From: Alphaproteobacteria bacterium
GTDB lineage: Bacteria > Pseudomonadota > Alphaproteobacteria > Ferrovibrionales > Ferrovibrionaceae
Length of the DNA: 64,000 nucleotides
Direction: 5' to 3'
NCBI GenBank assembly: GCA_018336035.1
Contig: JAGXRD010000123.1
Coordinates: forward strand, 124,001-188,000
Positions 34,924 through 44,573 of the stretch are shown in pieces. Position 1 is the stretch's first letter, and each line of letters begins with the position of its first letter. The position numbers and the translations under genes are program-made. The notes under the pieces were generated by a model, which ran no database searches, was not told the origin of the DNA, and was given only the letters and a program-made list of their open reading frames with translations.

Positions 34924-35022
34924 CGCTCCCCTCTGTCACGCCCGGTTATTGATCCAGGACAAGGCGCGGACCCGGGATTTCGGGCAGTCTGCCTGCTGCC
35001 GAACTGGCAGAGGAGACAGTCC

Positions 35023-35454
35023 ATGACCGAATCCCATGACACCGATGACCTTAGCCGGGTGGCCCGCCTGCTGGCCGATGTGAAGACCTATTTCAGCCGG
35101 ACCGGCAGCCTGCTGGAATGGCAGGCGCTGGACGCCGCCGAGCAACGCCGCATGGCGCAGGATCTGGGCCTCAACTGCGGTGACCTGGGCGCGTTGATCG
35201 CCGGCGGCGGCGGGACGGCCGAGCTGGACGAGTTGCTGCGCCGGATGAACCTGCAGCAGGCTGCCGCCATGCGCGGCGCCCTGCCGGATCTGCAGCGGGT
35301 CTGCGCGCTGTGCCGGAACCGCAGCGATTGCCGCGACTGGCTCAGCATACCGGCAGAGGTGCGTGACGATGCGGCGCTGCCGTATTTCTGCCCGAACCGG
35401 GAAGAGCTTGAAGTGCTGTGCGAAATGAATGGCGGTTGCTGCCGCGGTTCATAG
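35023..35454 (+). CDS. DUF6455-type cysteine-rich protein
   Basis: 143 residues. The C-terminal third carries a conserved cysteine pattern: CALCRNRSDCRDWLSIP, then PYFCPNREELEVLC and GGCC. This matches the small DUF6455 family as I remember it. The cysteines could bind metal or a cofactor. The N-terminal half is helical and charged. There is no signal peptide. GGAG precedes the ATG. Confidence 0.75.
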   Translation: MTESHDTDDLSRVARLLADVKTYFSRTGSLLEWQALDAAEQRRMAQDLGLNCGDLGALIAGGGGTAELDELLRRMNLQQAAAMRGALPDLQRVCALCRNRSDCRDWLSIPAEVRDDAALPYFCPNREELEVLCEMNGGCCRGS

Positions 35455-35469
35455 GCGTTATGCCAGCCG

Positions 35470-35787
35470 TTAGTTCAGCGCATCAGCCTTGCGGTTCAGG
35501 AAACCGACGTTGAAAAACGTGCCGAAGGGGATGAAGGCGGGGACCAGCAATCGCGCCAGGTCGCCGGTCGTCCAGCCCAGTTCGCGGCGCGTGCTGAAGA
35601 TCAGCCAGATATAAGCGACAAAGGCGATGCCATGGACCGGCCCCAGGATCGCCGATGCGGTCGGGATGCCGGCCAGGTGTTTCAGCGGTGCGGCGATGCA
35701 GACCAGCGTCACCAGCGTGCAGCCTTCGATCAGGGCGGCGATGCGCAACTGGCGTAAAGACTCCCGGGCAGGGATGGTTTCGGACAT
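35470..35787 (-). CDS. DUF3817 small membrane protein
   Basis: 105 residues starting at ATG 35787 with three membrane segments. Diagnostic stretches: EGCTLVTLVCIAAPLKHLAG, GPVHGIAFVAYIWLI and LVPAFIPFGTFFNVGFL. DUF3817 proteins are small inner-membrane proteins without established function. The divergent region toward the helicase holds the structured element described separately. Confidence 0.85.
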   Translation of the reverse strand: MSETIPARESLRQLRIAALIEGCTLVTLVCIAAPLKHLAGIPTASAILGPVHGIAFVAYIWLIFSTRRELGWTTGDLARLLVPAFIPFGTFFNVGFLNRKADALN

Positions 35788-35880
35788 ATTCGTTCGCTTT
35801 CGGCTCCGGATGTGATGCTTTACACGCGGGAAACTGTGCTGTCCTGCGGCCGGTTGACGCGTGTTCCATCTCCCCCTATA

Positions 35881-35990
35881 CCCCGCCCATCGGGGCCGGT
35901 GCCGGATGATCGCCTCCCTGAATGGCCTGTTGCCTGAAAAGGCAAAGCTGGGGAGGCCGCCGAAGACCAGATCATCCGCAGGCCCTCTTT
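35881..35990 (+). ncRNA. Candidate structured leader RNA upstream of the DEAD-box helicase
   Basis: Nested complementary segments form a long rod: GGGCC (35893-35897)/GGCCC (35981-35985); CGGATGATC (35903-35911)/GATCATCCG (35970-35978); GCCTCCC (35912-35918)/GGGAGGC (35951-35957); TTGCCT (35930-35935)/AGGCAA (35940-35945) closed by GAAA. A 12-nt bulge lies at 35958-35969. A separate hairpin CCCCG/CGGGG begins at 35881 but competes with the outer stem. It ends 20 nt before the helicase ATG, so it is either a 5' regulatory leader or an independent small RNA. No known riboswitch class was recognised. Confidence 0.45.
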
Positions 35991-36009
35991 CCCGAAAGCA
36001 CGAGTTCAC

Positions 36010-37893
36010 ATGTCCGATCTGTCTGGCGCCGTCTTTACCGGTGCCGTTCCGCCATTGGCCGCGGCGCTGTCCGCACGCGGTTATACGACGCTCACCCCCG
36101 TTCAGGAGGCCGTGCTGGCGCCTGAACATGCCGAGGCCGATCTTCTCGTGTCGGCGCAGACCGGCTCGGGCAAGACCGTCGCCTTCGGCCTCAACATCGC
36201 GCCGACCCTATTGCAGGGCTCAGAAGGTTTCGAGCCGTTCCGGGCTGGCGGCTGGGCCCCGCCGCTGGCGCTGATCATCGCGCCGACGCGCGAACTCGCG
36301 CTGCAGGTCTGCCGCGAGCTGGCCTGGCTCTATGAAAAGACCAATGCGCGGGTGGTGTCCTGTGTCGGCGGCATGGATATGCGCACCGAACGCCAGGCAT
36401 TGAATGCCGGTGCGCATATCGTGGTCGGCACGCCCGGCCGCCTGAAGGATCATATCGAACGCGGCGCGCTGGATATCGGTGCCCTGCGTGCTGTCGTGCT
36501 GGACGAAGCCGACGAGATGCTGGATCTCGGCTTCCGCGAAGATCTCGAATTCATTCTCGATGCTTCGCCGTCTGAGCGGAGGACGCTGCTGTTTTCAGCC
36601 ACCGTGGCCAAGCCGATTGCCCAGCTGGCCAAGCGGTTCCAGAAGGACGCCATCCGCATCGCCACGACCAGCACCACCGAGCGACATGCCGATATCGCCT
36701 ATCGCGCGCTGACCGTGGCGCCGAACGAGCGCGAGAATGCCATTATCAACGTGCTGCGTTTCCATGATGCGAAAAGCGCGATCGTCTTCTGCGGCACCCG
36801 CATGGCGGTGACGCATCTGACGGCGCGGCTGTCCAATCGCGGCTTTACGGTCGTGGCGCTGTCAGGCGAGCTGAGCCAGAATGAACGCACGCATGCCCTG
36901 CAGGCGATGCGCGATGGCCGCGCGCAGGTCTGCGTCGCCACCGATGTGGCGGCGCGCGGCATCGATCTGCCAGGTCTCGAACTTGTCGTGCATGCCGACC
37001 TGCCGACCAATAGCGAGACACTGCTGCATCGATCAGGTCGTACTGGTCGCGCCGGTAACAAGGGCCTCTGCGTCCTGCTGGTGCCGCATAATCGCCGGCG
37101 CGGCATGCAACGTTTGCTGGCCGAGCGGAATATCGATGCCACCTGGGGCCAGCCGCCGTCCGCGACCGAGATCCAGGCCGCCGACCGCAAGCGCATCCTG
37201 AATGACGAGACCTTGCAGGGTGAGCTGACCGACGAGGAAAAGGCCTTCGCGACCAAGTTGCTGGAGCAGCACGGCGCCGAGCGTGTCGCCGCCGCTTTCC
37301 TGCGCCTGCAGCAGAAAAACCGCCCGGCACCGGAAGAACTGCTCGATGTCGCTGTGGAGAATGACCGGGGGCCGCAGCAGTCGAACTACGGCAAGAAGGC
37401 GCCGCGCGACGGTTTCGCCAGCGAAGGCAAGGGCGGCGTCTGGTTCAAGATCAATGCCGGCCACAAGCAGAATGCCGAGCCGCGCTGGCTGCTGCCGCTG
37501 ATCTGCCGCGTCGGCCACGTCACGCGCAACGATGTTGGTTCGATCAAGATCTTCCACACCGAAAGCCAGTTCGAGATTACCGCTGATGTGGCCGAGCGCT
37601 TCATCCAGACGGTGGAGCGCGAAGGCACCGGCGAGAAGAAGATCAGCATCACCCGCGCCGACGGTCCGCCGCCGGAATCTGCTGCGCCGCAGCGCGAGAA
37701 GAAGGCCTGGATCCCGGAACATGAATTCCGCGCGCAGCGCGCGGCTGGAGCGGGCAAGCCGGGTGAATACAAACCTGGCGGCAAGCCGGCCTGGAAAAAG
37801 AAGGAACGCCGCGAAGGCGGGGAGTTCCAGCCCGACCGTGCCCCTGCTACAAACAAGGCAGGTTGGTCGAAACCGAAAAAGAAGCAGCCCTGA
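36010..37893 (+). CDS. DEAD-box ATP-dependent RNA helicase with DbpA-type RNA-binding domain
   Basis: 627 residues. Helicase motifs in order: AQTGSGKT, PTRELALQV, TPGRLKDH, VLDEADEMLDLGF, LFSATV, VFCGTR, VATDVAARGIDLPG and HRSGRTGRAG. Residues about 480-550 form a DbpA-like RRM (GGVWFKINAGHKQN onward). The final 70 residues are lysine-rich and disordered. This is the DeaD/CsdA type involved in ribosome assembly and RNA decay, often cold-induced. The ATG has only a weak ribosome site and follows a strongly structured leader. Confidence 0.93.
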   Translation: MSDLSGAVFTGAVPPLAAALSARGYTTLTPVQEAVLAPEHAEADLLVSAQTGSGKTVAFGLNIAPTLLQGSEGFEPFRAGGWAPPLALIIAPTRELALQVCRELAWLYEKTNARVVSCVGGMDMRTERQALNAGAHIVVGTPGRLKDHIERGALDIGALRAVVLDEADEMLDLGFREDLEFILDASPSERRTLLFSATVAKPIAQLAKRFQKDAIRIATTSTTERHADIAYRALTVAPNERENAIINVLRFHDAKSAIVFCGTRMAVTHLTARLSNRGFTVVALSGELSQNERTHALQAMRDGRAQVCVATDVAARGIDLPGLELVVHADLPTNSETLLHRSGRTGRAGNKGLCVLLVPHNRRRGMQRLLAERNIDATWGQPPSATEIQAADRKRILNDETLQGELTDEEKAFATKLLEQHGAERVAAAFLRLQQKNRPAPEELLDVAVENDRGPQQSNYGKKAPRDGFASEGKGGVWFKINAGHKQNAEPRWLLPLICRVGHVTRNDVGSIKIFHTESQFEITADVAERFIQTVEREGTGEKKISITRADGPPPESAAPQREKKAWIPEHEFRAQRAAGAGKPGEYKPGGKPAWKKKERREGGEFQPDRAPATNKAGWSKPKKKQP

Positions 37894-37948
37894 TCGGGTC
37901 TGCATCACCGGCGCCAGCCACCTTGATCACGATCAGGCTGCAGGTGCC

Positions 37949-38590
37949 ATGTTCCTGACCTTGTTCGATTTTGCCGGGACGTTCGTGTTCGCGCTTTCGG
38001 GCGCGACTGCGGGCGTGCGCCGGCGGCTCGACCTGTTCGGCGTGCTGGTGCTGAGTTTTGCCGCCGCCGCCGCCGGCGGTATCACGCGCGACGTGCTGAT
38101 CGGCGCGCTGCCACCGGTGGCGATCCGCGACTGGGCCTATCCGGTGATTGCCAGTGTGGCTGCCCTGATCGTGTTTGTCCGCTATCCGCTGATCGAGCGG
38201 CTGAAGCATCCGGTGCAGTTGTTCGATGCGGCCGGGCTCGCATTGTTTGCCGTTCTGGGCACGCAGAAGGCGCTGATGTTTGGCATGAACCCGCTGGCGG
38301 CCGCCATGCTGGGGGTGCTGAGCGGCATTGGTGGCGGCATGCTGCGCGACATCATGCTGGCGGAGATTCCCACCGTGCTGCGCGCCGAGGTCTATGCGGT
38401 GGCGGCACTGGCCGGCGCTGCCGTTGTGGTGGCCGGCGAACTGCTTGGTATCCGACCGCATCTCAGCATGATCGCTGGCGGGCTGCTGTGCTTCGTGCTG
38501 CGGGTGCTGGCGATCCGCCACAACTGGCAGATCGCCATAGCCGCACCGCCCTCATCCGAGGCGCCATCAGACGACGGCCCACGGACCTAG
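37949..38590 (+). CDS. Trimeric intracellular cation channel family protein (UPF0126/YicG-like)
   Basis: 213 residues with seven membrane segments made of two repeats. Each repeat contains the family glycine motif: AAAAGGITRDVLIG in the first and SGIGGGMLRDIMLAEIP in the second. The start ATG 37949 follows AGG by 5 nt; the longer frame overlaps the helicase gene. Bacterial TRIC homologues conduct monovalent cations, and related proteins import glycine, so the substrate is open. Confidence 0.9.
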   Translation: MFLTLFDFAGTFVFALSGATAGVRRRLDLFGVLVLSFAAAAAGGITRDVLIGALPPVAIRDWAYPVIASVAALIVFVRYPLIERLKHPVQLFDAAGLALFAVLGTQKALMFGMNPLAAAMLGVLSGIGGGMLRDIMLAEIPTVLRAEVYAVAALAGAAVVVAGELLGIRPHLSMIAGGLLCFVLRVLAIRHNWQIAIAAPPSSEAPSDDGPRT

Positions 38591-38603
38591 AGCGGTCGCG
38601 CGC

Positions 38604-40439
38604 TTAGAACGCTTCCCACTCCCTGGCCGCAGCGGCCGGAGCAGCAGATACCACGCTCAGGGCAGGGCGGGCGCGTGGCTGGCTGCGCAAGGCGGTAGTG
38701 CCAGAAGTGCGTGCCACCGGTGTGGGGCGCACGACGACGGTGGCAACTGACGCGGCGGCCTGGCCGCTGATGCGATAGCGCTGCACCAGCGACTGCAGCT
38801 CCTGCGCCTGGTTCGACAGGGACTGGGCCGAGGCCGAGGTCTCTTCCACCAGCGCGCCGTTGCGCTGGGTCATTTCGTCCATGCTGGCGACGGCGGTGTT
38901 AATCTGCTCCAGGCCGGTGGCCTGTTCGCGCGAGGCAGCGGCAATCTCGGCCACGATATCCGACACCTTCTTGATGGCGCCGACGATCTCAGTGAGCGAG
39001 CTTCCGGTCTGGTTGACCAGTGCGGCGCCAGTTTTGACCTGGGTGTTGGAAGCCTGGATCAGCGCCTTGATGTCTTTCGACGCATTGGCCGAACGCTGGG
39101 CAAGTGCGCGGACTTCCTGCGCCACGACCGCAAAGCCTTTGCCGGCTTCGCCCGCACGGGCTGCTTCGACCGAGGCATTGAGGGCCAGCAGGTTGGTCTG
39201 GAAGGCGATCTCGTCGATCAGGCCGATGATGTCACTGATCTTCTGCGCGCTGGTCTCGATCTCGCTGACGGCCGAAACCGCATCGCGCACGATATTGCCG
39301 CCCTTTTCCGCTGTATCGCGCGCCACGGTGGCGAGCTGATTGGCGGCTTGGGCATTGTCGGCATTCTGCTTCACGGTTGCCGTGATCTCATGCATCGAGG
39401 CAGCCGTCTCTTCGATTGAGGCGGCCTGCGATTCAGTGCGGCTGGCCAGATCCTGGCTGCCGGTGGAGATTTCGCCCGAGGCTTCGGCAATGGTGTTGGA
39501 GGCTTCGCGGATCGCACTGATGATTCCGGTCATGGCATCGACCAGATCGTTGACCCCGATGCAGAGCGCGCGGATTTCGCCGCTCTTGCCTGCAAGGTCG
39601 ATGCGCCGGGTCAGATCGTTTTTCTTGGTGGCTTCCACCACGGCCTGCACCTGTTCGACGGCCAGATGCGTCATTTGCGCGGCCTGGGTCTGTGCCGTGA
39701 TGTCGGTGGCGTATTTCACGACCTTATACGGCCGCCCGCTGGCATCCATGATCGGGTTGTAGCTGGCCTGGATCCAGACTTCCTTGCCGCCCTTGCCGAC
39801 GCGACGATACTGGCCGGCATCGAATTCACCGCGACCAAGCTTGGCCCAGAATGCCTTATACTCGGCACTCTCGCTCACGCCGGCCGGTGCGAACATGCTG
39901 TGGTGGCGACCCTTCACCTCATCCAGACTGTAGCCCATGGTGCGCAGGAAATTCGGATTGGCAGTCAGGATAGTGCCGTCCAGCCCGAACTCGATCACCG
40001 CCTGTGCCTTATCAATGGCGTCGATCTGGCCTTGATAATTGGCCATCGCCATTTTGTGTTCGGTGATATCTGTCGCGAACTTCACGATTTTATAGGCGCG
40101 TCCGCGCTTGTCGAAGATCGGGTTATAGCTGGCCTGAATCCAGATTTCCCGGCCGCCCTTAGCGATACGCATATACTGACCGGCATCGTATTCGCCGCGT
40201 GACAGCTTGGCCCAGAAAGCCTTGTAGTCGGGGCTGGCGCGGTATTCCGGAGACACGAACATGCCATGATGCTGCCCCTGAATCTCGGCGAGTGAATAGC
40301 CGATGGCGCTCAGGAAGTTTTCGTTGGCAGTGAGGATTTTGCCTTCCGGAGTGAATTCGATGATGGCCTGGGTGCGGTTGATGGCCGCGAATTGCGCCCG
40401 CATGTCATTCGTCGCAGACGACGAGGAAAACTGAAACAT
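38604..40439 (-). CDS. Cytoplasmic methyl-accepting chemotaxis protein with tandem PAS domains
   Basis: 611 residues without a membrane segment. Two adjacent PAS/PAC modules (about 15-130 and 135-255) are close copies of each other: both contain YKAFWAKL and [10 protein letters not shown] or [10 protein letters not shown], pointing to a recent internal duplication. The signalling domain has the hairpin tip [20 protein letters not shown]. The PAS pair probably binds haem or flavin for redox or oxygen sensing (inference). AGGAT precedes ATG 40439. No other chemotaxis genes are nearby. Confidence 0.92.
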   Translation of the reverse strand: MFQFSSSSATNDMRAQFAAINRTQAIIEFTPEGKILTANENFLSAIGYSLAEIQGQHHGMFVSPEYRASPDYKAFWAKLSRGEYDAGQYMRIAKGGREIWIQASYNPIFDKRGRAYKIVKFATDITEHKMAMANYQGQIDAIDKAQAVIEFGLDGTILTANPNFLRTMGYSLDEVKGRHHSMFAPAGVSESAEYKAFWAKLGRGEFDAGQYRRVGKGGKEVWIQASYNPIMDASGRPYKVVKYATDITAQTQAAQMTHLAVEQVQAVVEATKKNDLTRRIDLAGKSGEIRALCIGVNDLVDAMTGIISAIREASNTIAEASGEISTGSQDLASRTESQAASIEETAASMHEITATVKQNADNAQAANQLATVARDTAEKGGNIVRDAVSAVSEIETSAQKISDIIGLIDEIAFQTNLLALNASVEAARAGEAGKGFAVVAQEVRALAQRSANASKDIKALIQASNTQVKTGAALVNQTGSSLTEIVGAIKKVSDIVAEIAAASREQATGLEQINTAVASMDEMTQRNGALVEETSASAQSLSNQAQELQSLVQRYRISGQAAASVATVVVRPTPVARTSGTTALRSQPRARPALSVVSAAPAAAAREWEAF

Positions 40440-40703
40440 CAACGCATCCTATTCTTCACACCACTGGCGCGATTGCCGGTGTTTTCTTTTCTGGAACTGA
40501 TTTTCGGTAAACCAGCGTGTGCGGATTATTCGCAGAGAAACGAATTTTGGATCAGTGAAATCTTCGTGTTTGGCGTTTTTACTTGAAGTTTTATTTTTGG
40601 ATTTGAAGTTGTGTTTTAATTACTTATGCTTATTTGATTTAAGTACTTTGGGTTGTAGCATTCAGGTGGTGCCGCGTGCAGACGCGTTGCGGGCCGGACG
40701 ATG
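40440..40703. other. AT-rich intergenic region before the chemoreceptor gene
   Basis: 264 nt without a credible gene, rich in T tracts between 40540 and 40650 and clearly lower in GC than its surroundings. It must hold the promoter of the chemoreceptor gene and the 3' end of the LacI gene transcript. I see no clean terminator or operator. Confidence 0.4.
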
Positions 40704-41735
40704 TCAGGCGCTGGCGCGCTCGACGATGGCAAATCCGACATCGACCACTTTCTTTTTCGGGCTCTGTCCGGCCGCGCGCGCCATCAGCATTTCTGCGGCA
40801 ATCCGCCCGATGGCAGCACCATCTATACGCAGACTGGTCAGCGGCGGATCAGCATCCTTGCCATAGCTCTGATCGCCATAGCCGATCACCTTCAATTGTT
40901 TCGGCACCGAGATGCCGCGCGCCTTCGCTTCAACCAGTGCGCCGAGCGCCAGATTGTCCGAGCCGCAAAAAACGCTATCGATGCGGGGGTGGTCGCGCAG
41001 CAGCGTGGCCAACCCGCTGCGGCCGTCCCCCATCGGAGTGGGGGCAGGGGCCTCTACGGCTGGCACCGGGATTTTCTTTGCCGCGTAGAAGGCCGTGAAA
41101 GCCGCGGCACGCAGCCGGGCGCGGCGGTCGTCGGGCGAGATAATGGCCGGGCGGCGGCAGCCGCGCTGCCACAGATACTCTGCTGCGGCCTTGCCGATGG
41201 CGGGATGCGAGAAGCCGACCAGCATGTCGATGGGCCTGGACGTCAGATCCCAGGTCTCGACCACCGGGATGCGGGCGGCGCGCAGTTTCTGCCGCGCCTG
41301 GGCCGAATGCACGATACCGGTGAGGATGATGCCGTCGGGCCGGCGGCCGATCACGGCTTCCAGCAGCGCATCCTCGCGCGCGTCGTCATAGCCGGCTTGG
41401 CCGATCAGCAGTTGGTAGCCATGCTGCTGCAGGTGTTCGGCCACATTCTGCATGGTGGCGGTGAACATCGCGCCGCTGATGCTGGGCACCAGGGCAACGA
41501 TCAGCTTGGAGCGATTCGACGACAGCGAACCTGCCAGCAGATTGGGGGTGTAGCCGCTGCGCTTGATGGCGGCGAGTACCTTCTCCAGCGTGGCCGGAGA
41601 GAGCTGATCCGGGGTATTGAGGGCCCGGGAAACCGTGATTTTCGTCACGCCGACTTCGGCGGCGATGTCAGCCAAGGTCGGCGTTTTCGCAACTGCGGTA
41701 CGGCTCTTGGGTGGCTTCGGCCTGGGCTTCTTCAC
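40704..41735 (-). CDS. LacI family repressor (GntR/gluconate-type)
   Basis: 343 residues starting at GTG 41735. Hinge-helix DNA-binding domain: PTLADIAAEVGVTKITVSRALN. The effector domain is of the periplasmic-binding-protein type (VALVPSISGAMFTATMQNVAEHL). A TATACT hexamer (41747-41742) ends exactly 6 nt before the GTG, so the mRNA would be leaderless. The palindrome at 41783-41798 matches the GntR-type operator pattern. Predicted to repress the divergent UxaA-type dehydratase until its sugar acid is present. Confidence 0.92.
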   Translation of the reverse strand: MKKPRPKPPKSRTAVAKTPTLADIAAEVGVTKITVSRALNTPDQLSPATLEKVLAAIKRSGYTPNLLAGSLSSNRSKLIVALVPSISGAMFTATMQNVAEHLQQHGYQLLIGQAGYDDAREDALLEAVIGRRPDGIILTGIVHSAQARQKLRAARIPVVETWDLTSRPIDMLVGFSHPAIGKAAAEYLWQRGCRRPAIISPDDRRARLRAAAFTAFYAAKKIPVPAVEAPAPTPMGDGRSGLATLLRDHPRIDSVFCGSDNLALGALVEAKARGISVPKQLKVIGYGDQSYGKDADPPLTSLRIDGAAIGRIAAEMLMARAAGQSPKKKVVDVGFAIVERASA

Positions 41736-41782
41736 AAATCCAGTATAGCCAAGCGGGCATTTTGGCGGTAGGTTCGGCTTTC

Positions 41783-41798
41783 ATGTTACCGGTAACAT
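41783..41798. promoter_or_regulatory. LacI/GntR-type operator
   Basis: Perfect 16-bp palindrome ATGTTACCGGTAACAT between the divergent repressor and dehydratase genes. The pattern ATGTTA-N4-TAACAT is that of the E. coli gluconate repressor GntR and its relatives. It lies directly upstream of a possible promoter TTCACG-17 bp-TAAGAT (41800-41828) for the dehydratase. Confidence 0.75.
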
Positions 41799-41862
41799 TT
41801 TCACGACCAGCCCATACCGGTGTAAGATCAGTCCAGTTCTGACCAGCAACAGAGTCCGCCCC

Positions 41863-43428
41863 ATGTCCATGATCGACCTGCATGCCAAGCGCCTGATCGG
41901 CCCCGTGATCCGTCTTCACCCGGACGACAACACTGTCGTCGCCCGCATCGATGTGGTGCCCGGCATCCCCGTCGAAGGCGACAACAGGCATCCCGGCTTC
42001 CTGATCCGCGACAAAACGCTGGCCGGCTACAAGATCGCCGCGGAAGACATCAAGAAAGGCGATCCGATCCGCAAGTACAATGTCACCGTGGGCTTTGCCA
42101 AGGATGACATCCAGACCGGCAGCATGCTGCACAGCCACAATACCGAGTTTCGCGAATTCGACCGTGACTATGCCTATGCGCGCGACTACAAGCCGGTGGA
42201 TATGCTGCCCGAGGCGCAGCGCGCCACTTTCCAGGGTATCGTGCGACCCGATGGCCGCGTCGGCACCCGCAATTTCGTCGGCATCGTTTCGACGGTGAAT
42301 TGTTCGGCCACCGTGGTGCATGCCATCGCCCGGCATTTCACCGAAGAACGCCTGGCCGACTATCCCAATATCGATGGCGTGGTGGCGTTCAGTCATGCGC
42401 TGGGCTGCGGCATGGAAATGACCGGCGAGGCGATGGCGCTGCTGCGCCGGACGCTGGGCGGTTATGTGCGGCATGCCAATCTCGCCGCCGTGCTGGTGAT
42501 CGGTCTGGGCTGCGAGCGCAACCAGATCGGCGGCCTGATGGAAGAGCAGGGGCTACAGCGCAGCGACAGCTTGGTCACGTTTGTGATGCAGGAGACCGGC
42601 GGCACCCGCAAGACCATCGAAGCCGGCATTGAAGCCGTGAAGCGCATCCTGCCCAAGGCCAATGACGTGAAACGCGAAACGGTGTCGGCCAGCCATATCA
42701 CGGTGGGGCTGCAATGCGGCGGCTCGGATGGCTTTTCCTCGATCACCGCCAACCCGGCGCTGGGCGCGGCGATGGACATCCTGGTGTGTCATGGCGGCAC
42801 GGCGATCCTGTCGGAAACGCCGGAGCTGTATGGCGTTGAGCACACATTGACGCGCCGTGCTGTGACGCAGGAGGTCGGCGAGAAGCTGATCGAGCGTATC
42901 CGCTGGTGGAAGGATGTCTATGCCGTCGGGCGCGACGTGCAGATCAATGGCGTGGTCAGTCCGGGCAACCAGGCCGGCGGCCTGGCCAACATCTTCGAGA
43001 AGTCACTCGGCTCATCCATGAAGGGCGGCACCGGTCCGCTGATGGATGTCTACAAATATGCCGAACCGGTGACGACCAAAGGCCTCGTGATCATGGACAC
43101 GCCGGGCTACGACCCATGCTCGGCCACAGGGCAGATTGCCGGCGGCGCCAATATCATCGCCTTTACCACCGGTCGCGGTTCGGCCTTCGGCGCCAAGCCG
43201 GTGCCGTCGCTGAAACTCGCCACCAATTCGCCGATGTATCGCCGTCTGGAAGAGGACATGGACATCAACTGCGGCCAGATCCTCGACGGCACCAAGTCGA
43301 TGCAGGAAATGGGGCAGGAGATTTTCGAGCATATCCTGCGCACCGCCTCGGGCGAGAAGAGCAAGAGCGAACTGCTCGGCATCGGCGATCATGAATTCGT
43401 ACCCTGGCAGATCGGCATCGTGGGGTAG
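41863..43428 (+). CDS. UxaA family altronate/galactarate-type dehydratase
   Basis: 521 residues, the full-length fusion of an N-terminal SAF domain (about 5-95) with the C-terminal dehydratase. Family hallmarks: GRVGTRNFVGIVSTVNCSA, HALGCGM, VIGLGCERNQ and LQCGGSDGFSSITANPALG. The conserved cysteines and histidine suit an iron-dependent sugar-acid dehydratase producing a 2-keto-3-deoxy acid. The repressor and Bug receptor on either side suggest uptake and catabolism of an aldonic or aldaric acid. Which one is not evident. Confidence 0.92.
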   Translation: MSMIDLHAKRLIGPVIRLHPDDNTVVARIDVVPGIPVEGDNRHPGFLIRDKTLAGYKIAAEDIKKGDPIRKYNVTVGFAKDDIQTGSMLHSHNTEFREFDRDYAYARDYKPVDMLPEAQRATFQGIVRPDGRVGTRNFVGIVSTVNCSATVVHAIARHFTEERLADYPNIDGVVAFSHALGCGMEMTGEAMALLRRTLGGYVRHANLAAVLVIGLGCERNQIGGLMEEQGLQRSDSLVTFVMQETGGTRKTIEAGIEAVKRILPKANDVKRETVSASHITVGLQCGGSDGFSSITANPALGAAMDILVCHGGTAILSETPELYGVEHTLTRRAVTQEVGEKLIERIRWWKDVYAVGRDVQINGVVSPGNQAGGLANIFEKSLGSSMKGGTGPLMDVYKYAEPVTTKGLVIMDTPGYDPCSATGQIAGGANIIAFTTGRGSAFGAKPVPSLKLATNSPMYRRLEEDMDINCGQILDGTKSMQEMGQEIFEHILRTASGEKSKSELLGIGDHEFVPWQIGIVG

Positions 43429-43472
43429 CGAAGACCAGCCAGCAAAAAAGGCAAAAACCGGAGGAAACAAGA

Positions 43473-44471
43473 ATGAAGAAAATTTTGCAGGGACCTGATC
43501 GCCGTCAGGTCCTGACGGGAACGCTTGCGTCGATTGCGACCCTGAGCTTTGCGAAACCATCGCTCGCGCAAGCCTACCCATCCCGGGCGATCCGCTTCAT
43601 TTGCCCCTGGCCGGCCGGTGGCACGGCTGACACCACGATGCGTGCGCTCTGCCGCGTTGCCAGCATGGAACTGGGCCAGCCGATTGCGGTGGAGAACCGC
43701 GCCGGTGCGGCCGGCATGATCGGTGCTGCTGCCATCGCCACCGCGCAGCCCGATGGCTACACCATTGGGCAGATTCCCTTGAGCGTGACGCGCTTCTCGC
43801 AACTGGGCAGCTTCCAGCACGATCCACGTACCGATTTCACCTTCATCGCGCGGACAGCCGGACAGACTTTCGGCATCGCCGTGAAGTCGGACTCCGAGTT
43901 CAAAAGCATCCAGCAGGTGGTGGCCGCCGCGAAGGCCAAACCCGACACAATCACCTACGCGACATCCGGCGTGGCAGGGCAGACGCATATCGGCATGGAA
44001 GAATTCTCCTACGCCGCCAAGATCAAGCTGAGCCATGTGCCCTTCAAGGGTGGTGCCGATGCGCTGCAGGGCGTGCTGGGCGGCCATGTGCAGATTCTGG
44101 CCGATTCCAGTTCCTGGGCGCCGCTGGTGCGCGACGGTCGCATGCGTTTGCTCGCAACCTGGAGCGAGCAGCGCCTCGCCGGCTTCCCCGATGTGCCGAC
44201 CCTGAAGGAAAGCGGCTACAATGTGGTGATGCAGGCACCGAATGGTGTGGGCGCGCCTAAGGGCCTTGATCCCGCAGTTACAGCCAAGCTGCGCGAGGTG
44301 TTCAGGAAGGCTGCCCTGAGTGCGGAGCACACGGACACATGCAACCGCCTAGACATGGTCGTGATGTATCTGGATGGGCCGGATTACCAGAAATTCGTTG
44401 CCCAGAATTACGAAGATGAGAAAACCATTATCGAGCGGCTCAAACTCAGGGATCTGATCGGTAAAAGCTGA
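43473..44471 (+). CDS. Bug-family solute receptor, second copy
   Basis: 332 residues. N-terminus DRRQVLTGTLASIATLSFAKPSLAQA looks like a twin-arginine signal, unlike the Sec signal of the other Bug protein. The family core AYPSRAIRFICPWPAGGTADTTMR follows directly. GGAGG precedes the ATG. Located 44 nt after the sugar-acid dehydratase, it likely binds a related acid. Again no TctAB permease genes are near. Confidence 0.9.
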   Translation: MKKILQGPDRRQVLTGTLASIATLSFAKPSLAQAYPSRAIRFICPWPAGGTADTTMRALCRVASMELGQPIAVENRAGAAGMIGAAAIATAQPDGYTIGQIPLSVTRFSQLGSFQHDPRTDFTFIARTAGQTFGIAVKSDSEFKSIQQVVAAAKAKPDTITYATSGVAGQTHIGMEEFSYAAKIKLSHVPFKGGADALQGVLGGHVQILADSSSWAPLVRDGRMRLLATWSEQRLAGFPDVPTLKESGYNVVMQAPNGVGAPKGLDPAVTAKLREVFRKAALSAEHTDTCNRLDMVVMYLDGPDYQKFVAQNYEDEKTIIERLKLRDLIGKS

Positions 44472-44484
44472 GCAATACTACCCG

Positions 44485-44511
44485 GGGAGGCGACGGGCTT
44501 CGTCGCCTCCC
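44485..44511 (+). terminator. Strong hairpin after the Bug receptor gene
   Basis: GGGAGGCGACG (44485-44495) and CGTCGCCTCCC (44501-44511) form a perfect 11-bp stem with loop GGCTT. The T-rich stretch begins only about 10 nt later, so it is a likely but not textbook terminator. Confidence 0.6.
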
Positions 44512-44573
44512 TCCGTGAGTGATTATTAATTTTCAACTGCAGGGCTTGCCCCGGCCGTGCTTAAGATACGGGG

